Below, one piece after another: positions 1 through 10,842 of a stretch of DNA of 52,860 nucleotides. Source of the DNA: Thermodesulfobacteriota bacterium (GTDB taxonomy: Bacteria; Desulfobacterota; UBA8473); contig JBFLWQ010000001.1 in the NCBI GenBank assembly GCA_040757775.1, positions 190,001 through 242,860 on the forward strand. Direction: 5' to 3'. The notes below the pieces were generated by a model that had not been told where the DNA came from, did no database searches, and saw nothing but the letters and a program-made list of their open reading frames with translations. The position numbers and the translations under genes were made by a program. Every line of letters starts with the position of its first letter. Position 1 is the stretch's first letter.

Positions 1-2176
<2,176 letters not shown>

Positions 2177-2205
2177 TAACCTTATTAAAAATTAATTTAA
2201 TTTTT

Positions 2206-2320
<115 letters not shown>

Positions 2321-2331
2321 AATTATTTATG

Positions 2332-2369
2332 AAAGGCCATTTTAGGAACCTATAAGATGGCCTTTTTTT
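2332..2369 (+). terminator. Rho-independent terminator of the rRNA operon
   Basis: A 9-bp perfect stem (AAAGGCCAT / ATGGCCTTT) with a 16-nt loop is followed by a T-run on the plus strand. It sits directly after 5S and abuts the stop codon of the convergent topA gene, so it separates the two transcription units. Confidence 0.9.
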
Positions 2370-2370
2370 G

Positions 2371-4824
2371 TTATCCTTCTTTTTCCCTTTGATATTTACA
2401 TTCCTTATTTAAACATTCAAGTATCGTCCTGTTGTTTTTTACAACCTTTTCTACCAGAAATGGAGATCCACAATCGGGACATTTATCAGGCACAGGTCTG
2501 TTCCAAAACATCAAGTTACAATCAGGATATTTACTGCATCCAAAGAAAAGCTTTCCTTTTTTTGACCCCCTCTCTACTATATCCCCATTGCAATCAGGCA
2601 TTGAACATTTAATCCCAGTGCTTAACGGCTTGGCATTATCACATTTTGGATAATTCTGACAAGATAGGAATCTGTTTCCATAACGGGTTGTTCTGATTAC
2701 AAAATTACTGCCACATCTTTCACACTTTTCAGCAGTTATTCCCTGTTGTCCGGCTTGAGAATCTCCATTTTTACTTTTAGAGACCCGCTTGGTGTTTTTA
2801 CACTCGGGATATCCTGAGCAAGCAAGGAATTTACCAAATCTCCCATTTTTTATTGTCATAGATTTGCCACATTTTTCACACCTCTCTGCATTGGAAGACA
2901 CCTCTTCGACTATTTCTCTTTTCTCTTTTAAAGGTCTTACAAACTTACATTTAGGATACCTTTTACAAGCATAGAATTTACCATATCGTCCTAATTTAAT
3001 AACAAGATCACCATCGCATTGAGGGCACTTTTCTTCTGTCTTTTCATCAATTACATCTGACCTTTTAATTTCAACATCTTTCTCTCTGATCAACTCAATA
3101 AACGGGGTCCAAAATTGCTGTATGACTGGTTGCCATTGCGCCTTCCCCTTAGCTACCTGATCAAGGTCCTCTTCCATTTTAGCAGTAAAATTATAATCAA
3201 CATATTTATTGAAATGGTTAACAAGTAACCTGTTAACGGTTATTCCGGTATCTTCTGGATGAAAATTCCGGTCTATTATCTTAACGTAATCTCGAATTAG
3301 AAGGGTGTTTATAATTGCAGCATAGGTAGAAGGACGTCCTATCCCGTATTCTTCTAAAATCTTTACCAGAGAGGCTTCAGTATAACGATAGGGTGGCTGG
3401 GTAAAATGTTGGTTAGGAAGGATCTCTATTAGATAAAGACTTTGTCCTTTTGTAAGATAAGGTAATACCTCCTCTTTCTCTTCCTTGTCAATGTCTCTGC
3501 TTTCCTCGTATACCTTCATAAACCCCGAAAATATTATTATCGAACCTGAGACACGAAATGTATGAGTTTTTTTTGCGGCTATATCAACAGAAACAGTATT
3601 TAGAACAGCTTTAGCCATTTGACATGCAATGGTTCGTCTCCAAATAAGTTTATATAACTTCCATTGATCGGAAGTCAAGAAAGCCTTCATATCCTCTGGT
3701 TTCTTTGCTAAATCAGTAGGTCTTATAGCCTCATGTGCCTCCTGTACATTTTTCGCCTTATTTTTAAAATAACGGGGGGTTTTCAATGCATATTTATCTC
3801 CAAAAAACTGGGCTATTATATCTTTCGCATGCTTTAGGGCACCTGAAGAAAGATTTACACTATCTGTTCTCATATAGGTAATTAAACCGACACTTTCCTC
3901 TTGAATTTCTATTCCTTCATAGAGTTTTTGAGCGATTGACATGGTTTTTTTTGCAGAAAAATGCAACTTTTTAAATGCCTCTTGTTGTAAAGTACTGGTA
4001 GTAAAAGGAGGGGGGGGGGATTTTGTAACCTCTTTTTCCTTTATTTCTACAACCTCATACTCTGCACTTTCAAGTTCTTTAATGATCCTTTTAGCAGACT
4101 CTTCATTACTGATTGAAAATTTACTTTGTTTCTTGCCATCTATCGCAACTAACGTGGCATTAAAGCTAGTTGCCGGTGTTGGTTCTTTTGCTGTTGAAAG
4201 CCTGGCAGTGACGGTCCAATATTCTTTGGGTTTAAATGCTTGAATCTCCTCTTCTCTCTCACAAATTAACCTTAGGGCAACAGATTGAACTCTTCCGGCA
4301 GAAAGCCCATAACGGACCTTTTTCCACAAAAGCGGACTCAGGTTAAATCCATAAAGGTAGTCTAAAATTACCCTGGCTTGCTGAGCATCTACCAAGGAGC
4401 GGATGACATGCCGAGGGGATTTCATCGCTTCTTGAATAGCGTCTTTTGTAATTTCATAAAAGGTTATTCTCTTGACTGAAGGGGAAGATGAACCCTTTCT
4501 TTTGCTGTAAGCATTTCCATTAGTTAGATTCAATATCTCCAACAAATGCCAGGCAATAGCCTCTCCTTCTCGATCCAAATCGGTAGCCAGGTAGAGATTT
4601 TCACATTTTTCTAATGTCTTCTTTATTTTAGAGATATCCTTCCTCCGCTGAGGCAATATCTGGTATTTTGGTTCAAAGTCATTTTCTATGGCTACAGAAC
4701 CAGGCTTGCTGGGAAGGGCTCTTACATGTCCCATGGATGCCAAAACTATAAAATCCTTACCCAGGAATTTGTTAATAGTATTTGCTTTAGCAGGCGACTC
4801 AACGATAACCAGAGATTTAGGCAT
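2371..4824 (-). CDS. topA: DNA topoisomerase I (type IA) with C-terminal zinc-ribbon repeats
   Basis: The enzyme relaxes negatively supercoiled DNA through a 5'-phosphotyrosine intermediate. The 817-residue protein opens with the TOPRIM domain (VIVESPAKA at 6-14, acidic DLDREG at 82-87). It then has the type IA core with the active-site tyrosine in GLITYMRTDSVNLS (Tyr317) and ends with four to five CxxC...C zinc-finger modules from about residue 595 onward. Length and order are normal for bacterial TopA. It lies 50 bp downstream of dprA on the same strand, a common dprA-topA pair. The PPPPF segment at about residues 270-274 is encoded by a run of ten C residues (G run at 4010-4019 on the plus strand), an unusual homopolymer for an essential gene. 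Confidence 0.97.
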   Translation of the reverse strand: MPKSLVIVESPAKANTINKFLGKDFIVLASMGHVRALPSKPGSVAIENDFEPKYQILPQRRKDISKIKKTLEKCENLYLATDLDREGEAIAWHLLEILNLTNGNAYSKRKGSSSPSVKRITFYEITKDAIQEAMKSPRHVIRSLVDAQQARVILDYLYGFNLSPLLWKKVRYGLSAGRVQSVALRLICEREEEIQAFKPKEYWTVTARLSTAKEPTPATSFNATLVAIDGKKQSKFSISNEESAKRIIKELESAEYEVVEIKEKEVTKSPPPPFTTSTLQQEAFKKLHFSAKKTMSIAQKLYEGIEIQEESVGLITYMRTDSVNLSSGALKHAKDIIAQFFGDKYALKTPRYFKNKAKNVQEAHEAIRPTDLAKKPEDMKAFLTSDQWKLYKLIWRRTIACQMAKAVLNTVSVDIAAKKTHTFRVSGSIIIFSGFMKVYEESRDIDKEEKEEVLPYLTKGQSLYLIEILPNQHFTQPPYRYTEASLVKILEEYGIGRPSTYAAIINTLLIRDYVKIIDRNFHPEDTGITVNRLLVNHFNKYVDYNFTAKMEEDLDQVAKGKAQWQPVIQQFWTPFIELIREKDVEIKRSDVIDEKTEEKCPQCDGDLVIKLGRYGKFYACKRYPKCKFVRPLKEKREIVEEVSSNAERCEKCGKSMTIKNGRFGKFLACSGYPECKNTKRVSKSKNGDSQAGQQGITAEKCERCGSNFVIRTTRYGNRFLSCQNYPKCDNAKPLSTGIKCSMPDCNGDIVERGSKKGKLFFGCSKYPDCNLMFWNRPVPDKCPDCGSPFLVEKVVKNNRTILECLNKECKYQREKEG

Positions 4825-4874
4825 TTTTTCTCCAAGAAGTATATCCCCCCAAGAAAAGGTAATTCCAATGGGGT

Positions 4875-5993
4875 CTATGAGTTTCGTGCAAACATTTTCC
4901 CAGGTAGCTGGGTAATTAAGCCACTGAGCTCCAGGTTCAATAATATACTTGAAACCTCGTTAATATTTAATTTGCTTTTAGTAGCAACAGTATCGATATG
5001 TAAAGGGCCCTCAGTCAAAGCAGTCATGACCTGTTTGGCATCATTAGACAAATTCTCCTCTTTCCTAGCTCCTTCCTTGTCCTCTTTATAATCCCTGTAT
5101 CGGGGTAAAACTTGTCTTGAACGAAAGCTGAAGATTGCACCCACAACATCATCAGCACTCTCTACTAACCTTGCTCCCTCTTTTATAAGCTTGTTTGTCC
5201 CTCTACTTCCCACAGACCCTATCTGCCCTGGAACAGCAAAGACCTTTTTACCCTGACTAACAGCAAACTTTGCAGTAATTAGAGACCCGCTCTTTACCCC
5301 AGCCTCCACAATTACCACCCCTAGGGATAGACCACTTATTATCCTGTTTCGATTTGGAAAGTTTACAGCATCAGGGGGTGTTGAAACTGGTAACTCAGTA
5401 ATAACAGCTCCGTTCCGGCAAATCTTATTGAAAAGTTCCCTATTTTCAGGTGGATATATCACATTTATTCCACTCCCCAATACAGCAATGGTCCTTCCTC
5501 CTGCAGATAATGCCTCTTTGTGCGAAATGGCATCAATTCCCCTAGCCATACCGCTGACAATGGTTATTCCTTCTGCTGCCAGGTCATGACTTATAGACCT
5601 AGCAGCTAATTCCCCGTATCCTGATGGGGTTCGCGATCCAACAACAGCAACAGCAAAGTGATCATCCTTTTTAATTTCGCCTTTTACATAGATGATCGGT
5701 GGCGGATTATTGATCTTCATTAGATTCGCGGGGTAATCTCCGTCTTCCAAAGTCAATATCCGGGCATTGGTCTTCTTTGCCATCAATAGCCAATTCTCAA
5801 CCAGGTCTCCTTGATCAAAGTTTTTAATTGCCAAAGCAGTTTCATGCCCTATTCCATCAATATTCATCAATTCCTGCAAAGATGCATCGAATACAAGTTC
5901 GGCTTTTTTGAAATAATCAATCAGCCTCTTATACAAAACGCAACCTATTCCAGGAACAAAACTCAGTCCTATCCCAAAAAAATTCTTATCCAT
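4875..5993 (-). CDS. dprA: DNA-processing protein DprA/Smf
   Basis: DprA binds incoming single-stranded DNA and loads RecA during transformation or recombination. The 372-residue protein has an N-terminal helix-hairpin-helix/SAM-like part (GIGHETALAIKNF near 48-60), the Rossmann-like DprA core (VVGSRTPSGYGE near 116-127, SGMARGIDAISHKEAL, GSGINVIYPPENR, FPNRNRIISGLS) and a C-terminal winged-helix domain. Length and domain order are complete. It is directly upstream of topA on the same strand, probably one transcript. The start at 5993 gives the expected N-terminus, MDKNFFGIGLSFVPGIG. Confidence 0.95.
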   Translation of the reverse strand: MDKNFFGIGLSFVPGIGCVLYKRLIDYFKKAELVFDASLQELMNIDGIGHETALAIKNFDQGDLVENWLLMAKKTNARILTLEDGDYPANLMKINNPPPIIYVKGEIKKDDHFAVAVVGSRTPSGYGELAARSISHDLAAEGITIVSGMARGIDAISHKEALSAGGRTIAVLGSGINVIYPPENRELFNKICRNGAVITELPVSTPPDAVNFPNRNRIISGLSLGVVIVEAGVKSGSLITAKFAVSQGKKVFAVPGQIGSVGSRGTNKLIKEGARLVESADDVVGAIFSFRSRQVLPRYRDYKEDKEGARKEENLSNDAKQVMTALTEGPLHIDTVATKSKLNINEVSSILLNLELSGLITQLPGKMFARNS

Positions 5994-6049
5994 TCTGCTT
6001 CTAATATTGGCAGCTTTGTAAAAAGTCCATATGTTCGCCTGATTTTTGA

Positions 6050-6070
6050 GTTTTTATGACTTCATCAATA
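6050..6070. repeat. Short dispersed repeat motif (copy 1)
   Basis: A 19-bp string TTTTTATGACTTCATCAAT at about 6052-6070 recurs exactly, inverted, near 24853-24871. A diverged relative (TTAATGATCTCGTAAAAGTC) lies at 8401-8420. All copies are intergenic. They look like pieces of a dispersed element family; the full element boundaries are not clear. Confidence 0.5.
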
Positions 6071-6411
6071 TAAGGACATTTCAGAAATCAATCGGTCTTT
6101 CTAAAAAAATAGGGATTAGAGCAATGCTTGCTGAAATCCCCATCCCCTAATTTTTATATCAGCCTTTTTTGCCGCATTATTAAAGGGACACATGCCTATA
6201 TCTTTCAATTTTTGAATCAATAAATACCTGCTAACCTTATATTTGTCAAGGGAAAATTCCTGATCCCAGTACAATAGAAAGTAAACTCTTGTCTTTCAAA
6301 TATGACTATGATAGTTTTTATAAACACGTCGGAACTGGGTCTAATATTTGGAAAAGGGTTTTAATGAAACTTACATGCCTCAAAGAGACACATAGAATAA
6401 GGAAAATGTCT

Positions 6412-6513
6412 TTGCGAGGAGCGAGTGAACCGAAGCCCTGAACGAAGTAAATGGGACGAAGCAAACTCAAAGGATGGGATTGCTTCATCCGCCTCTGGCG
6501 GATTCGCAATGAC
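6412..6513. repeat. MITE-like palindromic repeat element
   Basis: An about 100-bp intergenic element bounded by TTGCGA (6412-6417) and TCGCAA (6504-6509), rich in GAAGC/GCTTC inverted segments. This is the layout of small non-autonomous palindromic elements. A partial relative (GTCATTGCAAGCGAAGCGAA and following bases) is at 24892-24919. The rest of the 5994-6521 gap is AT-rich and I see no gene in it. The right end abuts the start codon of the next gene and supplies its apparent AGGA ribosome-binding site. Confidence 0.7.
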
Positions 6514-6521
6514 AGGAATAG

Positions 6522-7745
6522 GTGCATTTTCAAGTGAAAAGACCGGAACTACTTGCACCAGCAGGAAATTTAGAGAAACTCAAGACTGCTATTCATTATG
6601 GTGCTGATGCAGTCTATTTGAGCGGAAAATCATACGGTCTCAGAAACCTTGCCGGAAATTTTACCATTTCCCAAATGGAAGAAGGTATTAAACTTGCGCA
6701 CAAAAAAGGGGTTAAAGTATACGTTACAGTCAATATATTTCCACGTAATGAAGATGTAGAAAAGCTTCCTGATTATTTAACTAACATGGAAGAACTAGGA
6801 GTAGATGCCATAATTGTATCAGACCCTGGAATTATTCTTATAGCAAGAAATTTAGTTAATTATGTTCCTCTCCACCTAAGTACTCAGGCAAACACTACCA
6901 ACTGGCGAAGTGTGGAGTTCTGGAAAAATCAAGGGATTTCTCGTGTCAATCTGGCACGAGAACTCTCTTTCTCAGAAATTAAATATATCAGGGGAAAGGT
7001 AGACATAGAAATCGAGGTCTTCATCCATGGGGCTATGTGTATTTCATACTCCGGCAGGTGTTTACTCAGCAATTATCTTACTCACCGGGATTCCAACCGT
7101 GGGGAGTGCTCGCAACCATGTCGATGGAAATACATGCTTATGGAAGAAAGCCGTCCTGGTATTTATCTTCCAATCTTTGAAGACGACAGAGGGAGTTACA
7201 TCCTGAGTTCTGAAGATCTTTGCCTCATAGAATATATACCAGATATGATAGATGCCGACGTAGATTCCCTTAAGATCGAAGGAAGGATGAAAGGAATAAA
7301 CTATGTGGGAAATGTGGTAAGGGTTTATCGTAAGGCAATAGACGAATACCTCGACAATCCTGACAAATACGAATTTCGAAGGGAATGGCTGGAAGAGTTG
7401 AAAAAGGTTAGTCACCGCAATTATACGACAGGCTTTTTTTGTGAAAAATCTACTAAAGGGTCACAGAACTATTCGTCATCTTCTTATATTCAAACCCATA
7501 ACTTGATTGGGGTAGTCAGAGGGGTCTCAGGAAATAACGAGATAAAGGTTGAGGTTAGAAACCAGATAAGATTGGGCGATGAGGTCGAATTTATCGGTAA
7601 GTCAGGAGAGATTAATCACCTTTTTTTGGAGAAAATAATAAATGAAGATGGCAAGATAATCGAGATTGCTCAGCCAAATCAGATTGTCATCTTAACAGTC
7701 AACTTTCCTACATCCGTAAGTGACCTTATTCTAAAACAAAAATAA
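6522..7745 (+). CDS. trhP: Peptidase U32 family protein, TrhP (YegQ)-type tRNA uridine hydroxylase
   Basis: Family knowledge: TrhP/YegQ makes 5-hydroxyuridine at the tRNA wobble position (U34); related members are called U32 peptidases. The 407-residue sequence follows E. coli YegQ closely. It has LLAPAGNLEKLKTAIHYGAD at the N-terminus, HLSTQANTTNW, the signature EVFIHGAMCISYSGRCLLS (about 168-186), a conserved RGECSQPCRW cysteine pair and SLKIEGRMKG. A C-terminal beta-barrel begins at about residue 325. Two starts are possible, GTG at 6522 and GTG at 6534. I chose 6522 because AGGA lies 5-8 bp before it. The gene stands alone between convergent or divergent neighbours. Confidence 0.88.
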   Translation: MHFQVKRPELLAPAGNLEKLKTAIHYGADAVYLSGKSYGLRNLAGNFTISQMEEGIKLAHKKGVKVYVTVNIFPRNEDVEKLPDYLTNMEELGVDAIIVSDPGIILIARNLVNYVPLHLSTQANTTNWRSVEFWKNQGISRVNLARELSFSEIKYIRGKVDIEIEVFIHGAMCISYSGRCLLSNYLTHRDSNRGECSQPCRWKYMLMEESRPGIYLPIFEDDRGSYILSSEDLCLIEYIPDMIDADVDSLKIEGRMKGINYVGNVVRVYRKAIDEYLDNPDKYEFRREWLEELKKVSHRNYTTGFFCEKSTKGSQNYSSSSYIQTHNLIGVVRGVSGNNEIKVEVRNQIRLGDEVEFIGKSGEINHLFLEKIINEDGKIIEIAQPNQIVILTVNFPTSVSDLILKQK

Positions 7746-7828
7746 ATGGTCTGCTAATGGATATCTTCACACACTCTAAAACCAACAGATTGGTCCTTAT
7801 CTGAGGTTGCTACAGTTTTTTGGCAATC

Positions 7829-8305
7829 TCAACATAATTTCTTGACTAGATTTCCGAATCTTTTACCATAGCGCAAACACTCATCACGGACATCTTCATT
7901 TGGGGTCCCGATCGACACAGGGCCATAGTGATTCCCTTTATGGTCACCATGTACAATCATGCCGTGGATGAGGAGTGCCTGAAGGATACTCATAATGGTG
8001 GTTTCATTCCCTCCGCCGACCATTGCAGATGATGTAAAGGCACCCCCAGCTTTCCCAGCCAATTTCCCAAAGCATTTTATGCTTCTGTCAATAAGGTCCT
8101 TTACCTCTGTTGACATAACTCCAAAATAGGTAGGACTGCCTATTATTATTCCATCAGATGAACAAAGGTCATCAATCGTTGTATCCTCAACTCCCTTTAA
8201 GTCAACCTCAATATCTTCAGATGAATTTAACCCCTCTCTGATATACTCAGCCATCCTCTTTGTATTACCCGATTTCGAAAAGCAGGTTATCAATACCTTC
8301 GGCAT
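7829..8305 (-). CDS. Flavodoxin-like / NADPH-dependent FMN reductase family protein
   Basis: A 158-residue single-domain flavoprotein. The N-terminal beta strand and phosphate loop read LITCFSKSGNTKRMAEYI, the FMN-phosphate-binding pattern of flavodoxins. GSPTYFGVMSTEVKDLIDR and the Gly-rich SSAMVGGGNETT resemble WrbA/flavodoxin-family quinone reductases. The start at 8305 is preferred over an in-frame ATG eight codons upstream because AAAGGAGGG lies at the right distance before it. The role may be electron transfer or quinone reduction; the sequence does not decide. It ends convergently with the U32 gene. Confidence 0.82.
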   Translation of the reverse strand: MPKVLITCFSKSGNTKRMAEYIREGLNSSEDIEVDLKGVEDTTIDDLCSSDGIIIGSPTYFGVMSTEVKDLIDRSIKCFGKLAGKAGGAFTSSAMVGGGNETTIMSILQALLIHGMIVHGDHKGNHYGPVSIGTPNEDVRDECLRYGKRFGNLVKKLC

Positions 8306-8400
8306 ATTACCCTCCTTTCTCCTCATACAAAATTTCTTTGCCCCCTATTTTGCAAAAGACAGGGTTTTAATCCTGTAAACTCTTCCTGTAATAATTGTTA

Positions 8401-8420
8401 TTAATGATCTCGTAAAAGTC
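8401..8420. repeat. Short dispersed repeat motif (copy 2, diverged)
   Basis: The string TTAATGATCTCGTAAAAGTC resembles the motif at 24853-24875 and its inverse at 6050-6070. It lies in the 160-bp gap between the flavodoxin-like and acyl-CoA dehydrogenase genes, where I see no gene. Confidence 0.4.
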
Positions 8421-8464
8421 GGATCTGCTGAATCCGTCATTTTGGGGACGCCTTTTTGTATATC

Positions 8465-9595
8465 TTAAGATTCAAGTATTTTTCGGGCAATTATCATCTT
8501 TTGTATCTCGCTTGTCCCTTCTATAATCTGGGTACATTTGGCATCCCTCATAAACCTCTCTACTGAATGGTCTCTCATATAACCATAGCCACCTAAAATC
8601 TGAACAGCATCGGTTGTCACCTTCATAGCCACCTCTGAAGCGAAGTATTTAGCCATTGAAACGGGCGTAGTCACATCTTCAACCCCTTTATCTATTAACT
8701 GGGCTGCTTCATATACCAGTCCCCTTGCCGCTTCTATTGATGTCACCATATCCGCAAGCTTGAACTGGACACCCTGAAACTGGGATATAGGCTGCCCAAA
8801 TGCAAATCTGGTCTTTGAGTACTCAAGGGCATATTTATATGCCCCCTCAGCTATCCCTAAAGCCTGGGCTGCAATCAGTGGCCTAATCCTATCAAAGGTC
8901 TTCATCAGGACCTTAAACGCTTCACCCTCAGTACCAACCCGGTTCTCGACCGGAACCGACGCATTATCAAAGATGATCTCAGCAGCGGATATCCCCCGCA
9001 TTCCCATCTTCTTTTCATCTTTTCCTACACTTACCCCGGGGAAACCCTTCTCAACTATAAATGCTGATATTCCCTTGGAACCCTGCCCTGGTCCGGTTAC
9101 TGCAAAGGCAAAATGGTAATCAACCACAGCCCCCTGAGTTATAAAACATTTTGTTCCATTAACTATATAGTGTCTCCCATTCAAAACGGCTTTGCTACGA
9201 ATGCCAGCTGAATCCGATCCTGCATGGGGTTCTGTAAGACACAAAGACATTAGCTTATTATCTGCCATCTTAGTGAGATATTTCCCCTTTTGCAATTCAT
9301 CAGCATTAAGCATTAAAAGTGTTGTTGCATAACATACATAAGCTATCTGTGATACCGCAGGGGATACCTTATTTATTTCTTCCACAACAAGGCAGGCGGT
9401 GATTATGTCCCCTCCAAGTCCTCCATACTGCTCAGGAACAAGGAGTTTCAACACCCCCTGTTCTCTTAATATCTCTTCTAAATCTTTTGGATACTCCTCG
9501 TTTTCATCAATCTCTGCTGCTCTTGGCGCTATTTTATCAATAGAAATCTTTCTAACGGTTTCTACCATTGCCTGCTGTTCCTGATTAAAATCCAT
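8465..9595 (-). CDS. Acyl-CoA dehydrogenase (short/medium-chain type, canonical Glu base)
   Basis: A FAD enzyme that introduces an alpha-beta double bond into an acyl-CoA and passes electrons to ETF. The 376-residue protein has the signatures LCLTEPHAGSDSAG (N-terminal FAD/substrate motif) and QILGGYGYMRDHSVERFMRDA. The C-terminal IIEGTSEIQ carries the catalytic Glu at about residue 359, as in SCAD/MCAD. FDRIRPLIAAQALGIAEGA is typical of bacterial butyryl/2-methylacyl-type enzymes, but the substrate cannot be read from sequence. It is the penultimate gene of the minus-strand catabolic run (flavodoxin-like follows) and lies about 110 bp after the epimerase. Unlike three paralogues in this window it keeps the normal Glu. 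Confidence 0.93.
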   Translation of the reverse strand: MDFNQEQQAMVETVRKISIDKIAPRAAEIDENEEYPKDLEEILREQGVLKLLVPEQYGGLGGDIITACLVVEEINKVSPAVSQIAYVCYATTLLMLNADELQKGKYLTKMADNKLMSLCLTEPHAGSDSAGIRSKAVLNGRHYIVNGTKCFITQGAVVDYHFAFAVTGPGQGSKGISAFIVEKGFPGVSVGKDEKKMGMRGISAAEIIFDNASVPVENRVGTEGEAFKVLMKTFDRIRPLIAAQALGIAEGAYKYALEYSKTRFAFGQPISQFQGVQFKLADMVTSIEAARGLVYEAAQLIDKGVEDVTTPVSMAKYFASEVAMKVTTDAVQILGGYGYMRDHSVERFMRDAKCTQIIEGTSEIQKMIIARKILES

Positions 9596-9704
9596 TATCT
9601 ACCTTTCTCCTTTCCACACCTGTATTGAAATTATACACCCACTATTGTTGAGCATATAAAAAGAAAAAGAGGTTTTTAACACCGCCAGTTTGTTTTTAGA
9701 TTTA

Positions 9705-10832
9705 TTATCTGTCTCTTTGATCTCTCTTTAGTTTGGGTTCATCTGGATGGGGATAGGGATGATACCACCTATCTATTGGAAATATGCTAGAGAGTTTTTC
9801 TATGCCTTCTTTATGCTCTCTAATTAATCTGTCTTCAGTTTCATAGTCAAAACGATCATTTAACCTCTTTTCGATTTCCCCTCCTCGATCAGGTGGATTA
9901 TCCAAATAATATTGAATAGTCTTCTTTAGGCCCTCTTTTGCCTTGAAGAGATCTTTATAGCCTAACTGGGCTTTAATCTTAGTTAAATCAATTACCCTGT
10001 GATGCAGTTGCCCTGTTTCACTTACTAATGGTCGAGCCCACATTCCATAGGGCATGGAAGGCGATGCAAGTTTTGCTGGCATGTCTATCAATTCCCATTC
10101 ATGATCCATCATCCTTGAGATAGCTCCTATCCATTCCCTTAAACTCAAGGCATCTTCATCTGCTATGTTATAAACCTGCCCGGCTGATTTCTCCGGATAA
10201 TCTACACATAACAACAATGCATAAGCCATATTTTCTGCATATCCTCTTGATTCGATAGTAAGTCCCCCATCAGGCACAATTAATTGCTTCCTGCCATCAA
10301 GTATACGACGCACTACACACCACTCAGCAGGGATAAGCTGCCTTGGACCATAAACCATGGGGAACCTCAGAACAGTACCATTATAGAAGCCTAAATGGTG
10401 GCCTTCTAATACCGCGAGTTCACTTTGTACCATCAGGTAGGAGAAACTATCAATTTCTGGGCCGGTAGTTAAAGGGGCATTTTCCGTAATAGGATAATGA
10501 AGTCCTTCTGGGTTTTGAGTAGGGTCGAACCAACCCCTGTACACAGCGACCCCCCCTGCACATATCAACCTTTCAGTTCTTCCCCTCATCACCTCTGCCA
10601 CATAACGTAACCTTCCGTACATGGCTACCACCAAATCAAAGGTACGTGAACCTAATGTCTCGTTAAGGGTCTCCACAAAATGGGCATCTCCATGGAGATG
10701 CTCGATTTCAGAAGGAAGATCTATTTCGTGAGTTCCACGATGAAGAATAGTCACCTTATAGCCTCTATTCAATAATCCTTCCAATACAAATGGGCCTGTT
10801 GGACCGGTTCCTCCGACTACCAATGCCTTCAT
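9705..10832 (-). CDS. NAD(P)-dependent epimerase/dehydratase (extended SDR family)
   Basis: A 375-residue protein with an N-terminal dinucleotide-binding loop GGTGPTGPFV (residues 8-17), a variant of the GxxGxxG of extended SDRs. SYLMVQSELAVLE and YGPRQLIPAEW lie in the middle, and a longer C-terminal substrate domain follows. An AAGGAGA site precedes the ATG at 10832. It lies 10 bp after the thiolase stop, so it is co-transcribed with thiolase and the HMGCS-like gene. A role as a 3-hydroxyacyl or cyclic-alcohol oxidoreductase in the pathway is plausible but is only inferred from position. Confidence 0.75.
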   Translation of the reverse strand: MKALVVGGTGPTGPFVLEGLLNRGYKVTILHRGTHEIDLPSEIEHLHGDAHFVETLNETLGSRTFDLVVAMYGRLRYVAEVMRGRTERLICAGGVAVYRGWFDPTQNPEGLHYPITENAPLTTGPEIDSFSYLMVQSELAVLEGHHLGFYNGTVLRFPMVYGPRQLIPAEWCVVRRILDGRKQLIVPDGGLTIESRGYAENMAYALLLCVDYPEKSAGQVYNIADEDALSLREWIGAISRMMDHEWELIDMPAKLASPSMPYGMWARPLVSETGQLHHRVIDLTKIKAQLGYKDLFKAKEGLKKTIQYYLDNPPDRGGEIEKRLNDRFDYETEDRLIREHKEGIEKLSSIFPIDRWYHPYPHPDEPKLKRDQRDR

Positions 10833-10842
10833 AAGAATCTCC

